Source: Anaerolineaceae bacterium (GTDB lineage: Bacteria; Chloroflexota; Anaerolineae; Anaerolineales; Anaerolineaceae). From it: a DNA stretch of 42,882 nt. Every line of letters starts with the position of its first letter. Positions within the stretch are counted from its first letter, which is position 1. This document shows, piece after piece, positions 1 to 7,223 of the stretch. The stretch spans positions 1 to 42,882 of the forward strand of contig JAHYJK010000011.1 of the NCBI GenBank assembly GCA_019429225.1, written 5' to 3'. Made by a program: the position numbers and the translations under genes. The notes under the pieces were generated by a model, which made no database searches, was not told the DNA's origin, and was given only the letters and a program-made list of their open reading frames with translations.

Positions 1-1
1 T

Positions 2-355
2 GCGATCGGGCAATTTATGGTTTGCGCCATTCTCAATTTTGGTACCGGCTTCATCACCGACCCACAGGGTTTAACTCAAATTTCATCCTTGTGGTGGACG
101 ATTCTATACAATGGAATTGCTTCCGTAGCCATCGGTTTTACCTTACAGGGTGTTGCGCAAAAATATGCCCCCCCCACAGACGCTGCACTGATTTTGAGTA
201 TGGAGGCGGTTTTTGCCGCTGTTTTTGGGTTCCTGTTCTTAAGTGAACGTTTCAGCAGCGAACAACTGATTGGCGGGATTATGGTAATGGCAGCAATCTT
301 ACTGGCTCAGGCAACCTTCCCACCCAAACACCTCCATAAGCCTGAACAGCAGTGA
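2..355 (+). CDS. DMT/EamA-family permease, C-terminal part (5' truncated by window)
   Basis: The reading frame is open to the left edge of the window, so only about the last 117 residues are present. They contain about four hydrophobic membrane segments, a short loop with Lys-Tyr-Ala-Pro-Pro and then the typical end of an EamA repeat (AALILSMEAVFAAVFGFLFL, SERFS, followed by a Gly-Gly and a last helix). This order is characteristic of the second EamA domain of drug/metabolite transporters, which have ten membrane helices and export or import small metabolites. The substrate cannot be inferred. The internal ATG at 17 is probably not the start, because the homologous region continues upstream. 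The gene ends in a short charged tail. Confidence 0.8.
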   Translation, partial: AIGQFMVCAILNFGTGFITDPQGLTQISSLWWTILYNGIASVAIGFTLQGVAQKYAPPTDAALILSMEAVFAAVFGFLFLSERFSSEQLIGGIMVMAAILLAQATFPPKHLHKPEQQ

Positions 356-375
356 GTATTTTTTGTTTTCTCAAG

Positions 376-406
376 TTGACACTTTTTGCTTGATTTGACG
401 TAGAAT
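376..406 (+). promoter_or_regulatory. Candidate sigma-70-type promoter for the LiaF-like gene
   Basis: A perfect TTGACA at 376-381 is followed by TAGAAT (five of six consensus bases) at 401-406. The spacer is 19 bases, longer than the usual 17, so the promoter may be weak or regulated. It lies 30 bases upstream of the ATG at 437. Confidence 0.4.
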
Positions 407-436
407 TTTAATCATTGCATGATTTGGAGGTAAAGG

Positions 437-976
437 ATGAAAAACAGGACTGCGATACTGATTGGAAGCATTTTAATCATTCTGGGCGTTTTTTCCATTA
501 TTGACGCACTCTTAGGGATTAATCTTTGGTCATTAGTTTTCCCATTAATATTGATTAGTTTGGGATTTCTCATTCTCTTTCGACCGAAAACTTTACCAGG
601 AGGAACAAATTTCATCCTCAGATTTGTGGGTGAAACAAATAAATCGAATGAATGGACGGTAGAACCAGCAGAGTACTGGAGTTTTGTCGGCAGCATGAAA
701 TTAGATTTTTCTCAAGCAGTTATCCCCGAAGGTGAGACATCCATCGTTATGTATAGTTTTGTCAACGATCTTGAAATCATACTACCAACAGATGCTGGCT
801 TGAAACTGATAGCCAGGGGGTTTGTGCATGACACAAAAGTCAAAGGAAACAAGGAGGATCATATTTTTGCACCTTTTGAATATGAGACACCGGGATATGC
901 ACAACAAACCAGAAAAATCAATATTCAGTCATTATCGTTCGTCTCCGAAGTTGAGATCAATGATCACGGATCATAG
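437..976 (+). CDS. LiaF-like membrane protein (cell-envelope stress family)
   Basis: A 179-residue protein. Residues 5-27 and 30-48 form two hydrophobic membrane segments separated by a very short turn, as in the LiaF N-terminal transmembrane region. Residues 80-178 form a beta-rich domain that resembles the LiaF C-terminal 'cell wall-active antibiotics response' domain, with alternating hydrophobic strands (MKLDFSQAVIPEG, NDLEIILPTDAGLKLIARG). In Firmicutes LiaF restrains the LiaRS two-component system; no LiaRS pair is nearby here, so the role is inferred from family only. The start is supported by GGAGG eight bases upstream of the ATG. The next gene begins one base after this stop codon, so the two are probably co-transcribed. 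Confidence 0.65.
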   Translation: MKNRTAILIGSILIILGVFSIIDALLGINLWSLVFPLILISLGFLILFRPKTLPGGTNFILRFVGETNKSNEWTVEPAEYWSFVGSMKLDFSQAVIPEGETSIVMYSFVNDLEIILPTDAGLKLIARGFVHDTKVKGNKEDHIFAPFEYETPGYAQQTRKINIQSLSFVSEVEINDHGS

Positions 977-977
977 A

Positions 978-1349
978 ATGACATCGATCAGAAAAAAACG
1001 TACATATAAACCGATTCTTTCCATGGATTTCGACGGTGTGATCCACTGGTATCGCAATGGGTGGAAGGGCATATCTGTCATTGACGATGATCCAGTGCCG
1101 GGTGCCAAAGAATTCATCGAGAATGCTCAGAATTATTTCACCATTGTGGTGTTCAGCTCCCGTTCCAGTTCTGAAGCTGGGATTGAAGCCATGCAAGCCT
1201 GGATGGAAAAACATGGTTTTCCCAAAGTAAAATTTGCCACAGATAAACCCAAAGCCTTCCTTACGATTGACGATCGAGCAATTCAATTTAAAGGTGAATG
1301 GTTTGATCCGCAGGAGTTGCTGGGTTTCAAACCCTGGAATAAAGAATAA
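978..1349 (+). CDS. Small HAD-like hydrolase
   Basis: A 123-residue protein with the HAD motif I SMDFDGVIH near the N-terminus (Asp nucleophile and Asp two residues later), a motif II-like FSSRSS, and a late acidic TIDDRA that fits motif IV. It resembles the short 'DFDGVI' proteins annotated as hypothetical HAD-family in bacteria; the substrate is unknown. ATG 978 is chosen because the protein then starts just ahead of motif I; an ATG at 960 in the same frame would overlap the end of the preceding gene, and an ATG at 822 would overlap it by about 150 bases, which is unlikely. No cap domain is present, so a phosphorylated macromolecule or large substrate is possible. Confidence 0.65.
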   Translation: MTSIRKKRTYKPILSMDFDGVIHWYRNGWKGISVIDDDPVPGAKEFIENAQNYFTIVVFSSRSSSEAGIEAMQAWMEKHGFPKVKFATDKPKAFLTIDDRAIQFKGEWFDPQELLGFKPWNKE

Positions 1350-1361
1350 GCTTCATCTGTA

Positions 1362-1440
1362 TCCTTTCAATAATGAGCGGTAGGGTATTTTTAGCGTGCA
1401 GGTGCACGCCAAAAATACCCGCTTACCTAGATTAATTGAA
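1362..1440 (+). repeat. Dispersed hairpin repeat, copy A
   Basis: An intergenic imperfect palindrome. Bases 1383-1399 pair with 1404-1420 (17 positions, one mismatch at 1393/1410) around a four-base loop, and an outer AGC/GCT pair (1376-1378, 1421-1423) extends it. The same element is found on the - strand at 41401-41480: both share the left flank TTTCAATAAT, a GCGGT box, the T5/A5 stem core with GCGTGC, the right-hand CCCGCTTACC, and an AT-rich tail. No run of T follows the hairpin on the + strand, so it is not a classic intrinsic terminator although it lies just after a gene end. Confidence 0.75.
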
Positions 1441-1461
1441 TTGAGATATTCAACTCAATTC
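1438..1461 (+). repeat. Short inverted repeat upstream of rarA
   Basis: GAATTGAG (1438-1445) is repeated in inverse as CTCAATTC (1454-1461) with an eight-base loop. It directly follows the dispersed hairpin and lies about 80 bases before the rarA start. It could be an operator or a secondary structure; nothing more can be said. Confidence 0.4.
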
Positions 1462-1542
1462 ATAGAACAAATTAGCAAAGAATTAATGTAAAATTAGGGG
1501 GATGATTGTTTATTTGCAATCAGTAAGAACAAGGAGATCAGC

Positions 1543-2919
1543 ATGAATGATTTGTTTGACCATGCAATGGGCGAACGAATGCAACAGGAAGCCCCGCTGG
1601 CTGCCCGTATGCGCCCGAGAACTTTTGACGATTTTATCGGGCAGGAACATATTATTGGAGAAGGAAAACTGCTACGTCGGGCTATTCAGGCAGACCGATT
1701 ATTTTCATCCATCATATTTACAGGTCCTCCAGGCACCGGCAAAACCACCCTGGCGCAATTAATTGCTTTACATACCAAAGCCCAATTTGAAACCATTTCA
1801 GCCGTGCTGGCAGGCGTGGCGGAACTTAGACGAGTCATTCATGAAGCAGAAGAAAGACGAAAATTATATCAACAGCGAACCATTCTCTTCATTGATGAAG
1901 TTCATCGCTGGAACAAAGCCCAACAGGATGCGCTGCTTCCGCATGTTGAATCGGGTATGGTTACGCTGATCGGTGCCACCACGGAGAACCCTTATTTTGA
2001 TGTCATTCCAGCACTGGTTTCTCGCTCTCGTGTTTTTCAACTGCAACCTCTTGAAGAGGAGCATCTCTTGAAAATCATTGACCGCGCGCTCTTTGATCCA
2101 GACTATGGTTATGGGAAACACGCCATCATTCTGGATGATGATGCCCGTAATCATTTGATTCAGATGTGTGGTGGGGATGCCCGTAATTTATTAAATGCCC
2201 TCGAACTTGCCATAGAGACCACAGCCCCGGATAAGACCAAGACCACCCACATCACCCTGGATGTCGCCCAGGAGTCTATCCAAAAACGCGCTGTTTTATA
2301 CGATAAAAGTGGAGATGTTCATTATGATACGATTTCTGCCTTTATCAAATCGGTACGTGGTAGTGACCCGGATGCAGCACTGTATTGGCTGGCAAAAATG
2401 ATGGCAGCTGGTGAAGATCCCCGCTTTATTTTACGCAGACTGATCATTCTGGCAGGTGAAGATATCGGATTAGCGGATCCACAGGCTCTGGTGGTAGCAA
2501 ATGCCGCTGCAAATGCGTATGAATTTATAGGTTTACCCGAAGGGATTTTTCCGATTGTGGAAGCTACCCTATACTTATCTACTGCACCAAAATCTAACTC
2601 TGTAATGGCTTACTTTGATATTCTCAAACGCATGGAAGCAGAGGGCATGGGACAGGTACCCATCCATCTGATGGACAGCAGCCGTGATGCCAAAGGGTTT
2701 GGGCATGGTAAGGGATATTTATATCCGCATTCATTCGAAGGTCATTTTGTACCGCAACAATACTTACCCAACCACCTGACAGGTATGCATTTTTACAAAC
2801 CCTCTGACCAGGGATATGAAGCCAATGTGCAAAAACGGGTCGAAGATTGGCGAAAAAAACAAACGGATGGGCTGCATAATCAAGCACCTGTTCAAAAACC
2901 ACCAACAAAAAAGGAATAA
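1543..2919 (+). CDS. rarA: Replication-associated recombination protein A (AAA+ ATPase RarA/MgsA)
   Basis: A 458-residue cytoplasmic AAA+ ATPase. Visible motifs are the N-terminal PLAARMRPRTFDDFIGQEH typical of the RarA/WRNIP1 and clamp-loader-like group, Walker A GPPGTGKTT at residues 61-69, Walker B LFIDEVHRWN (Asp118, Glu119), the sensor-1 region LIGATTENPYF, and the C-terminal tetramerisation domain with GSDPDAALYWLAKMM and RRLIILAGEDIGLADP. RarA acts at stalled or gapped replication forks and interacts with single-strand-binding protein in known species. Length is normal. The start has an AAGGAG-type ribosome site. It is followed two bases later by the first histidine phosphatase, so the three genes to 4200 are likely one operon. 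Confidence 0.95.
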   Translation: MNDLFDHAMGERMQQEAPLAARMRPRTFDDFIGQEHIIGEGKLLRRAIQADRLFSSIIFTGPPGTGKTTLAQLIALHTKAQFETISAVLAGVAELRRVIHEAEERRKLYQQRTILFIDEVHRWNKAQQDALLPHVESGMVTLIGATTENPYFDVIPALVSRSRVFQLQPLEEEHLLKIIDRALFDPDYGYGKHAIILDDDARNHLIQMCGGDARNLLNALELAIETTAPDKTKTTHITLDVAQESIQKRAVLYDKSGDVHYDTISAFIKSVRGSDPDAALYWLAKMMAAGEDPRFILRRLIILAGEDIGLADPQALVVANAAANAYEFIGLPEGIFPIVEATLYLSTAPKSNSVMAYFDILKRMEAEGMGQVPIHLMDSSRDAKGFGHGKGYLYPHSFEGHFVPQQYLPNHLTGMHFYKPSDQGYEANVQKRVEDWRKKQTDGLHNQAPVQKPPTKKE

Positions 2920-2921
2920 AT

Positions 2922-3584
2922 ATGGCAATTATCTTATTAATCCGGCATGGGGAAAATGATTGGGTGGGGAAAAAATTGGCAGGCAGACTGCCAGGAGTAC
3001 ATCTCAACCAGAATGGACTGAACCAGGCAAAAGTATTGGCAACAACCCTCCAAAACCTGCCCATCAAAGCCATTTACAGCAGTCCGTTGGATCGAGCGCT
3101 GGAAACTGCTCAACCACTGGCACAGGTAAAAAAGATGGAAATCTCCATTTGCGAAAACCTGAGTGAAATCAACTTTGGAGACTGGCAGGGAAAAACCATC
3201 AAGCAAATGCGTAGACTAAAATTATGGGAGACTGTCCAGAAACATCCCTCTCAAATGCAATTCCCTAATGGAGAGAGTTTCATCGGAGCCCAACACCGTC
3301 TGGTGGATTGTATTACACAGATTTCGGAAAAGCATGAACCATTCGATCTGGTTGCCTGTTTCAGTCATTCTGATGCCATCCGCTTGCTGGTTGCCTATTA
3401 TCTTAATGTCCCCCTGGATACATTTCAGCGCATCCACATTAACACCGCATCCATCAGTACATTGATGCTGACAAATGAACATATTTCTGTACCATTTATA
3501 AATCTGATCGATGTGAACAAGTTTGCATCTCAATATACAGAAGTGGAAAAGAAGCCATCTAAGAAAATTTCCAAAGACAAATGA
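2922..3584 (+). CDS. Histidine phosphatase family protein (copy 1)
   Basis: A 220-residue protein of the phosphoglycerate mutase-like superfamily. The catalytic LIRHGEND motif is at residues 6-13 (phospho-accepting His9), the second conserved arginine lies in YSSPLDRALETAQ, the acid/base region in EINFGDWQG, and the second catalytic His in ACFSHSDAIR. Such enzymes dephosphorylate small phosphometabolites (for example alpha-ribazole phosphate or phosphoserine); the substrate cannot be read from sequence. It starts two bases after rarA and is followed ten bases later by a paralogue. It has a longer basic C-terminal tail (rich in Lys) than the second copy. Confidence 0.85.
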   Translation: MAIILLIRHGENDWVGKKLAGRLPGVHLNQNGLNQAKVLATTLQNLPIKAIYSSPLDRALETAQPLAQVKKMEISICENLSEINFGDWQGKTIKQMRRLKLWETVQKHPSQMQFPNGESFIGAQHRLVDCITQISEKHEPFDLVACFSHSDAIRLLVAYYLNVPLDTFQRIHINTASISTLMLTNEHISVPFINLIDVNKFASQYTEVEKKPSKKISKDK

Positions 3585-3594
3585 AGGAATGAAA

Positions 3595-4200
3595 ATGACA
3601 AAAATCTTATTGATTCGCCATGGTGACACAGATTATGTTGATGAAGCTTTGGCTGGACGCATCGATAGCCCTTTAAATGCTGAAGGTCTCGTGCAATCTC
3701 TTCGAGTTGCTGAAGCACTCAAACATCTATCCATCGATGCCATTTATGCCAGCCCCTTGAAACGTACCCAGGAAACAGCACAACCTTTAGCAGCATTCTT
3801 AAAACTGGAGGTGAAAATAAACCATGAGTTGAACCAGGTGAATTTTGGTGATTGGCAAGGTCTATCTTTTGATGAACTGATCCAGGATCCCAATTGGAAA
3901 ATATTCCAGGAAAATCCTGCCCTGGCCAAAATACCTGGCGGTGAAAATGGATTTATGGTCAGAGAAAGGGTATCCATGGCAATGCTAAAGCTTACTAATC
4001 AACATCCGAATGATGCCGTGATTGCCATCTTTTCACATGGTAGCATCATCCGTCACACCATCAGCTATTTTATTGGTTTACCTTTGGAAAACCTGAATCA
4101 AATTCGAATCGCGCCTGCATCCATATCAACCCTGACCATTTCAGAAAGTAAGGGAAAACTGTTGCATTTCAATCAGGAATTACCTGTTAATTGGCTCTAA
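3595..4200 (+). CDS. Histidine phosphatase family protein (copy 2)
   Basis: A 201-residue paralogue of the preceding gene. It keeps LIRHGDTD (His9), YASPLKRTQETAQPL, VNFGDWQG and the second His in IFSHGSIIRH. ATG 3595 is preferred because AAGGA ends six bases before it; longer in-frame starts (3523, 3589) overlap the previous gene or lie too close to the ribosome site. The two copies share long blocks such as ETAQPLA and NFGDWQG, indicating a local duplication. Substrate is unknown. No good terminator follows; a short hairpin at 4199-4222 lacks a T run. Confidence 0.85.
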   Translation: MTKILLIRHGDTDYVDEALAGRIDSPLNAEGLVQSLRVAEALKHLSIDAIYASPLKRTQETAQPLAAFLKLEVKINHELNQVNFGDWQGLSFDELIQDPNWKIFQENPALAKIPGGENGFMVRERVSMAMLKLTNQHPNDAVIAIFSHGSIIRHTISYFIGLPLENLNQIRIAPASISTLTISESKGKLLHFNQELPVNWL

Positions 4201-4349
4201 ATTGGAATTTTTTATCCAATTTGCAACCTTTTGTCTTAAAATTGATCTAAAGAATTAAATTATTATTTTTTGAAAAGTATTCTGCTTGGAAACGTCATAC
4301 ATATATTAAATACCAACAAGTGCATAAAGATGATGGTAGATGGGTCTAA

Positions 4350-4907
4350 ATGAAAATAAAAAAGCCTGTAAAGAACAAAAAGAAGCAAAATAGGAACGTT
4401 CAGATTATCATTGGGATAGCTGTCATCTTACTGGTCAGTGTGTTGTTGTTATCCTTGCAAAATTCCCAACAGGCAGGTGTCCAAAAAGCCATCCAGGGAA
4501 AATCCGTTGGAGACTTCGCATTGACGGACCTGCAAGGTGAAAACATTCATCTCAGTGATTATCAGGGCAAATATGTCTTGTTGAACGCCTGGGCGACCTG
4601 GTGTCCCCCTTGTCGGGCTGAAATGCCAGATTTGAACAAATTTTATCAGGCACATCAGAACAAGGGATTTGAAATCCTGGCAATCAATGCTGGCGAGACC
4701 AGAGATATCGCTGCGCAGTTTGCGGACACTTTAGGATTGGGATTTAAAGTTGTTTTAGACTCTGATGGTACCGTATTAAACGGTCTGGGAATCACGGGTT
4801 TCCCCACATCGATTTTGATCGATCCGGAAGGCAAAGTTGCCATGATTCACATTGGCATGATCTTTCCAGAAGACCTGAACAGTAAAGTCCTGCCCTTCTT
4901 ACAATAA
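4350..4907 (+). CDS. Membrane-anchored TlpA/ResA-like thiol-disulfide oxidoreductase
   Basis: A 185-residue protein with a very basic N-terminus (residues 1-15), one hydrophobic helix (18-37) that would anchor it in the membrane with the rest outside, and a thioredoxin-fold domain from about 50. The active site is WATWCPPCRAEMP (Cys85, Cys88), and the cis-proline region is GITGFPTSILID. CPPC-type TlpA/ResA proteins reduce disulfides in apocytochromes or other envelope proteins; no cytochrome gene is nearby, so the partner is unknown. No Shine-Dalgarno sequence is visible. The gene converges on pepF, with a shared hairpin between them. Confidence 0.85.
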   Translation: MKIKKPVKNKKKQNRNVQIIIGIAVILLVSVLLLSLQNSQQAGVQKAIQGKSVGDFALTDLQGENIHLSDYQGKYVLLNAWATWCPPCRAEMPDLNKFYQAHQNKGFEILAINAGETRDIAAQFADTLGLGFKVVLDSDGTVLNGLGITGFPTSILIDPEGKVAMIHIGMIFPEDLNSKVLPFLQ

Positions 4908-4910
4908 AAA

Positions 4911-4949
4911 AAGCCCAAACGATGGGGTAAACCCCATTCATTTGGGCTT
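4911..4949 (-). terminator. Intrinsic terminator of pepF (may also act on the tlpA-like gene)
   Basis: AGCCCAAA (4912-4919) pairs with TTTGGGCT (4941-4948) and an inner ATGGGG/CCCCAT stem (4922-4927, 4932-4937) closes a TAAA loop. Read on the - strand the hairpin is followed by seven T residues, a textbook Rho-independent terminator for pepF. On the + strand it is preceded by A residues but followed by a mixed sequence, so it is weaker in that direction. Confidence 0.85.
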
Positions 4950-4969
4950 CATTATCTACTTTTGCATTC

Positions 4970-6781
4970 TTACTTCTCAGCTAATAATTTTTCCAGACGG
5001 TCTACAATACTACCCAGATAATTGAACGCTTTTTCCACTGGTGCCGACGAGGTTAGATCTACGCCTGCATCCTGTAATGCATCCAGCGGATAGACCGAAT
5101 TTCCGGCACTTAAGAAGGTGAGATATCGATCCACAGCGCCAGGTTGGCCGGCCAGGATATTTTCAACCAGGGCGTGTGCTCCGGATATACCGGTGGCATA
5201 TTGATACACATAATAGTTCATGTACATATGGCTGAATTGTGACCAGGTAATACCAACACGCTCATGATCGAAAGCTACTTCTTCTCCGTAGCCCTCGTGG
5301 AATAACTCGGCACAACGGTCAATCATGACTTTGGCATTCATGGCTTTGCCCTGCTCCAGACGTTGATGCATATCCAATTCCCATTGCGCCAGGGTGGGCA
5401 TGATGAAGAAGTAGCGGTGGAAATTCGACATGGCTTCTTCGATGAGTGCCAGTTGGAAAACAGGATCGGTTTGGGTACGCAATAAATAATCACGCACCAT
5501 GGCCTGATTGAAGTTTGAAGCCACTTCAGCCACAAACAAAGCATAACGACCATGAATGTAGGGTTGGGTATGTTTGGTGTAATAGGAATGCATCGAATGT
5601 CCCAGTTCATGTGCCAAAGTGCTCAGGCTGAAGACATCGTTGTTGTAACTCATCATGATGAAGGGACTGGTATCATACACCCCACTGGAAAAAGCACCCT
5701 GGCGCTTTCCCTGATTGACAGCCCAATCCACCCAGCGTTCAGTCGTGGCACCTTTGTTGAGAATACCGACATAATTTTCACCTAACGGCTGCATTCCTGC
5801 TGTAATCCATTCGATTGCCTGTTGGTATGGCACTACCGGTTTTTGATCGGTCAGGGGAGCTTTGATATCATACTCCTGAAATTCATCCAGTCCCAACCAT
5901 TGCTTGCGGATGCGCCAGTATTTATGCCAGGTGGGTAGATGTTTTCGGAATACACTGATTAAATTATGGAAGACTTCTTCAGGAATATTGTTCGGGAATA
6001 ACGAAGCTTCCAGCGTATTTTTGAAACCGCGCACATTCGCAACAAAAATATCTTTTTGTAATCCGGCAATCTGCAGCCCGGCCAACGTGTTCTTGTTTTT
6101 CAAGAATGCATCGTTATAGTTTTCCCAGGCTGTTTTGCGCACATTGCGGTCTTCATGACTGATCAGAGCCCCATAATTCCCCTGCTCAATGGGATAAGTT
6201 TGTCCTTTCTCATCAGTGGCAACACCAAACTTGATATCCACATTGGTCAGGCTATTGTAGGTTTGCACCACGGTACTCATCGGTTCGGATGCCATGGCGA
6301 GTACATTTTCGACCTCAAAGGAGCGGACTTTGGTTTGTTTGCGTTCGAGTTGCTCAAAATAGGTTTTGTAGAGCGCCAAATCCTGATCCTGCTGGCACCA
6401 TTCTTTTAAGGTTGGGAATCCAATCGCAATCAATTCCGGCTCGATAAAAGCGGTGGTGGCATGCAGTTTGGCATACTTTCCCCTGGCCTGCACGGCGCGT
6501 GCCTGCGCAGCCTGATCAGAATTGTCCACGGCACTGCCCAGACTGGCATACAGGAAAATTTTCTCCATTGCCCGGCTGACCCGCTCGGTCTCCTTCAGAC
6601 ATTTATACAATTGCTGAGGGCTTTGAGATAAAGTATTCCTGAACGGGGCAATCTGTTCGATTTCAGCTTCAATGCCAATTAAGGCCTTTTCCCACTCTTC
6701 CACGGACGGAAAGATGGCTTCCAGGTTCCAGGTCTGTTCCAATGGAACTTCAGCGCGTTTCAAAACTTGATTTGCTTCCAT
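4970..6781 (-). CDS. pepF: Oligoendopeptidase F (M3B zinc metallopeptidase)
   Basis: A cytoplasmic peptidase of about 603 residues, a normal length for PepF. The zinc site HELGHSMHS (His391, Glu392, His395 from the chosen start) is preceded by GAFSSGVYDTSPFIMMSY, which is diagnostic for oligoendopeptidase F, and followed by the substrate-binding region with a late FHEGYGEEV and HERVGITWSQFSHMYMNYYVYQYATG. PepF degrades peptides of roughly 7-17 residues. ATG at 6781 is chosen over GTG at 6787 because the GTG sits inside the likely ribosome site GAGGTG. It is transcribed alone on the - strand and ends at a strong terminator. Confidence 0.95.
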   Translation of the reverse strand: MEANQVLKRAEVPLEQTWNLEAIFPSVEEWEKALIGIEAEIEQIAPFRNTLSQSPQQLYKCLKETERVSRAMEKIFLYASLGSAVDNSDQAAQARAVQARGKYAKLHATTAFIEPELIAIGFPTLKEWCQQDQDLALYKTYFEQLERKQTKVRSFEVENVLAMASEPMSTVVQTYNSLTNVDIKFGVATDEKGQTYPIEQGNYGALISHEDRNVRKTAWENYNDAFLKNKNTLAGLQIAGLQKDIFVANVRGFKNTLEASLFPNNIPEEVFHNLISVFRKHLPTWHKYWRIRKQWLGLDEFQEYDIKAPLTDQKPVVPYQQAIEWITAGMQPLGENYVGILNKGATTERWVDWAVNQGKRQGAFSSGVYDTSPFIMMSYNNDVFSLSTLAHELGHSMHSYYTKHTQPYIHGRYALFVAEVASNFNQAMVRDYLLRTQTDPVFQLALIEEAMSNFHRYFFIMPTLAQWELDMHQRLEQGKAMNAKVMIDRCAELFHEGYGEEVAFDHERVGITWSQFSHMYMNYYVYQYATGISGAHALVENILAGQPGAVDRYLTFLSAGNSVYPLDALQDAGVDLTSSAPVEKAFNYLGSIVDRLEKLLAEK

Positions 6782-7223
6782 TTTCACCTCGGTAAATTAA
6801 ATCAATAATTGTAGGCACATCTCACCCCATCCATCCATAATAATTATAAAGCAAATTCATGATCAGTTGATATATGGAAATTTATTTGTTTCCTCTAGTA
6901 CCTTTTGATTGCTAAAGTGATGGGGATGAATAGAGCAATGGCTTAATAGGCAACTGCTGTACCATAATATTCGAATAAGCGAAGAAGAATAATCATAATT
7001 ATCTAAAATAATCATGATCAATCAATTTGCGATTCCTCTCCCTTCTACAAATCCAGTTCACTTAGACAACGGTAGCATGTTCTTGAGATTGCTTTACATA
7101 ATAATGGGATTTCAATTCGATTAACTTGAGTCACTTATAAAATCGTTTTCTGATTAATGCGTAAGACCACTGCATTTACGAAAAAAGCGTCATCTACAGG
7201 TATGTTATATCATTAGCACTAAA
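6782..7223. other. Intergenic region between pepF and the glucan locus
   Basis: A 442-base AT-rich stretch without a convincing gene on either strand. It contains a 30-base degraded tRNA-Lys fragment at 6936-6965 and two copies of TCATGATCA (around 6857 and 7012). No integrase remnant could be recognised by eye. The promoter of pepF (- strand) must lie at its left end, but no clear boxes were identified. Confidence 0.6.
6936..6965 (-). pseudogene. tRNA-Lys fragment (D-arm to anticodon arm), degraded
   Basis: 27 of 30 bases match 19957-19986 inside the intact tRNA-Lys, in the same orientation. The three differences are at 6947, 6952 and 6959. The match covers the 3' side of the D-arm, the anticodon stem-loop and ends at the base after the anticodon stem; there is no acceptor stem or T-arm around it, so it cannot be a functional tRNA. 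The change at 6947 would alter the first base of the anticodon from TTT to ATT. It is best explained as a leftover half of a tRNA target site. Confidence 0.7.

Noticed and set aside
412-696. Open frame on the - strand
   Set aside because: It lies fully antisense to the LiaF-like gene, has no motif and no ribosome site; a shadow frame.
4199-4222. Hairpin after the second histidine phosphatase as terminator
   Set aside because: An eight-base AT-rich stem with no following T run; too weak to call.
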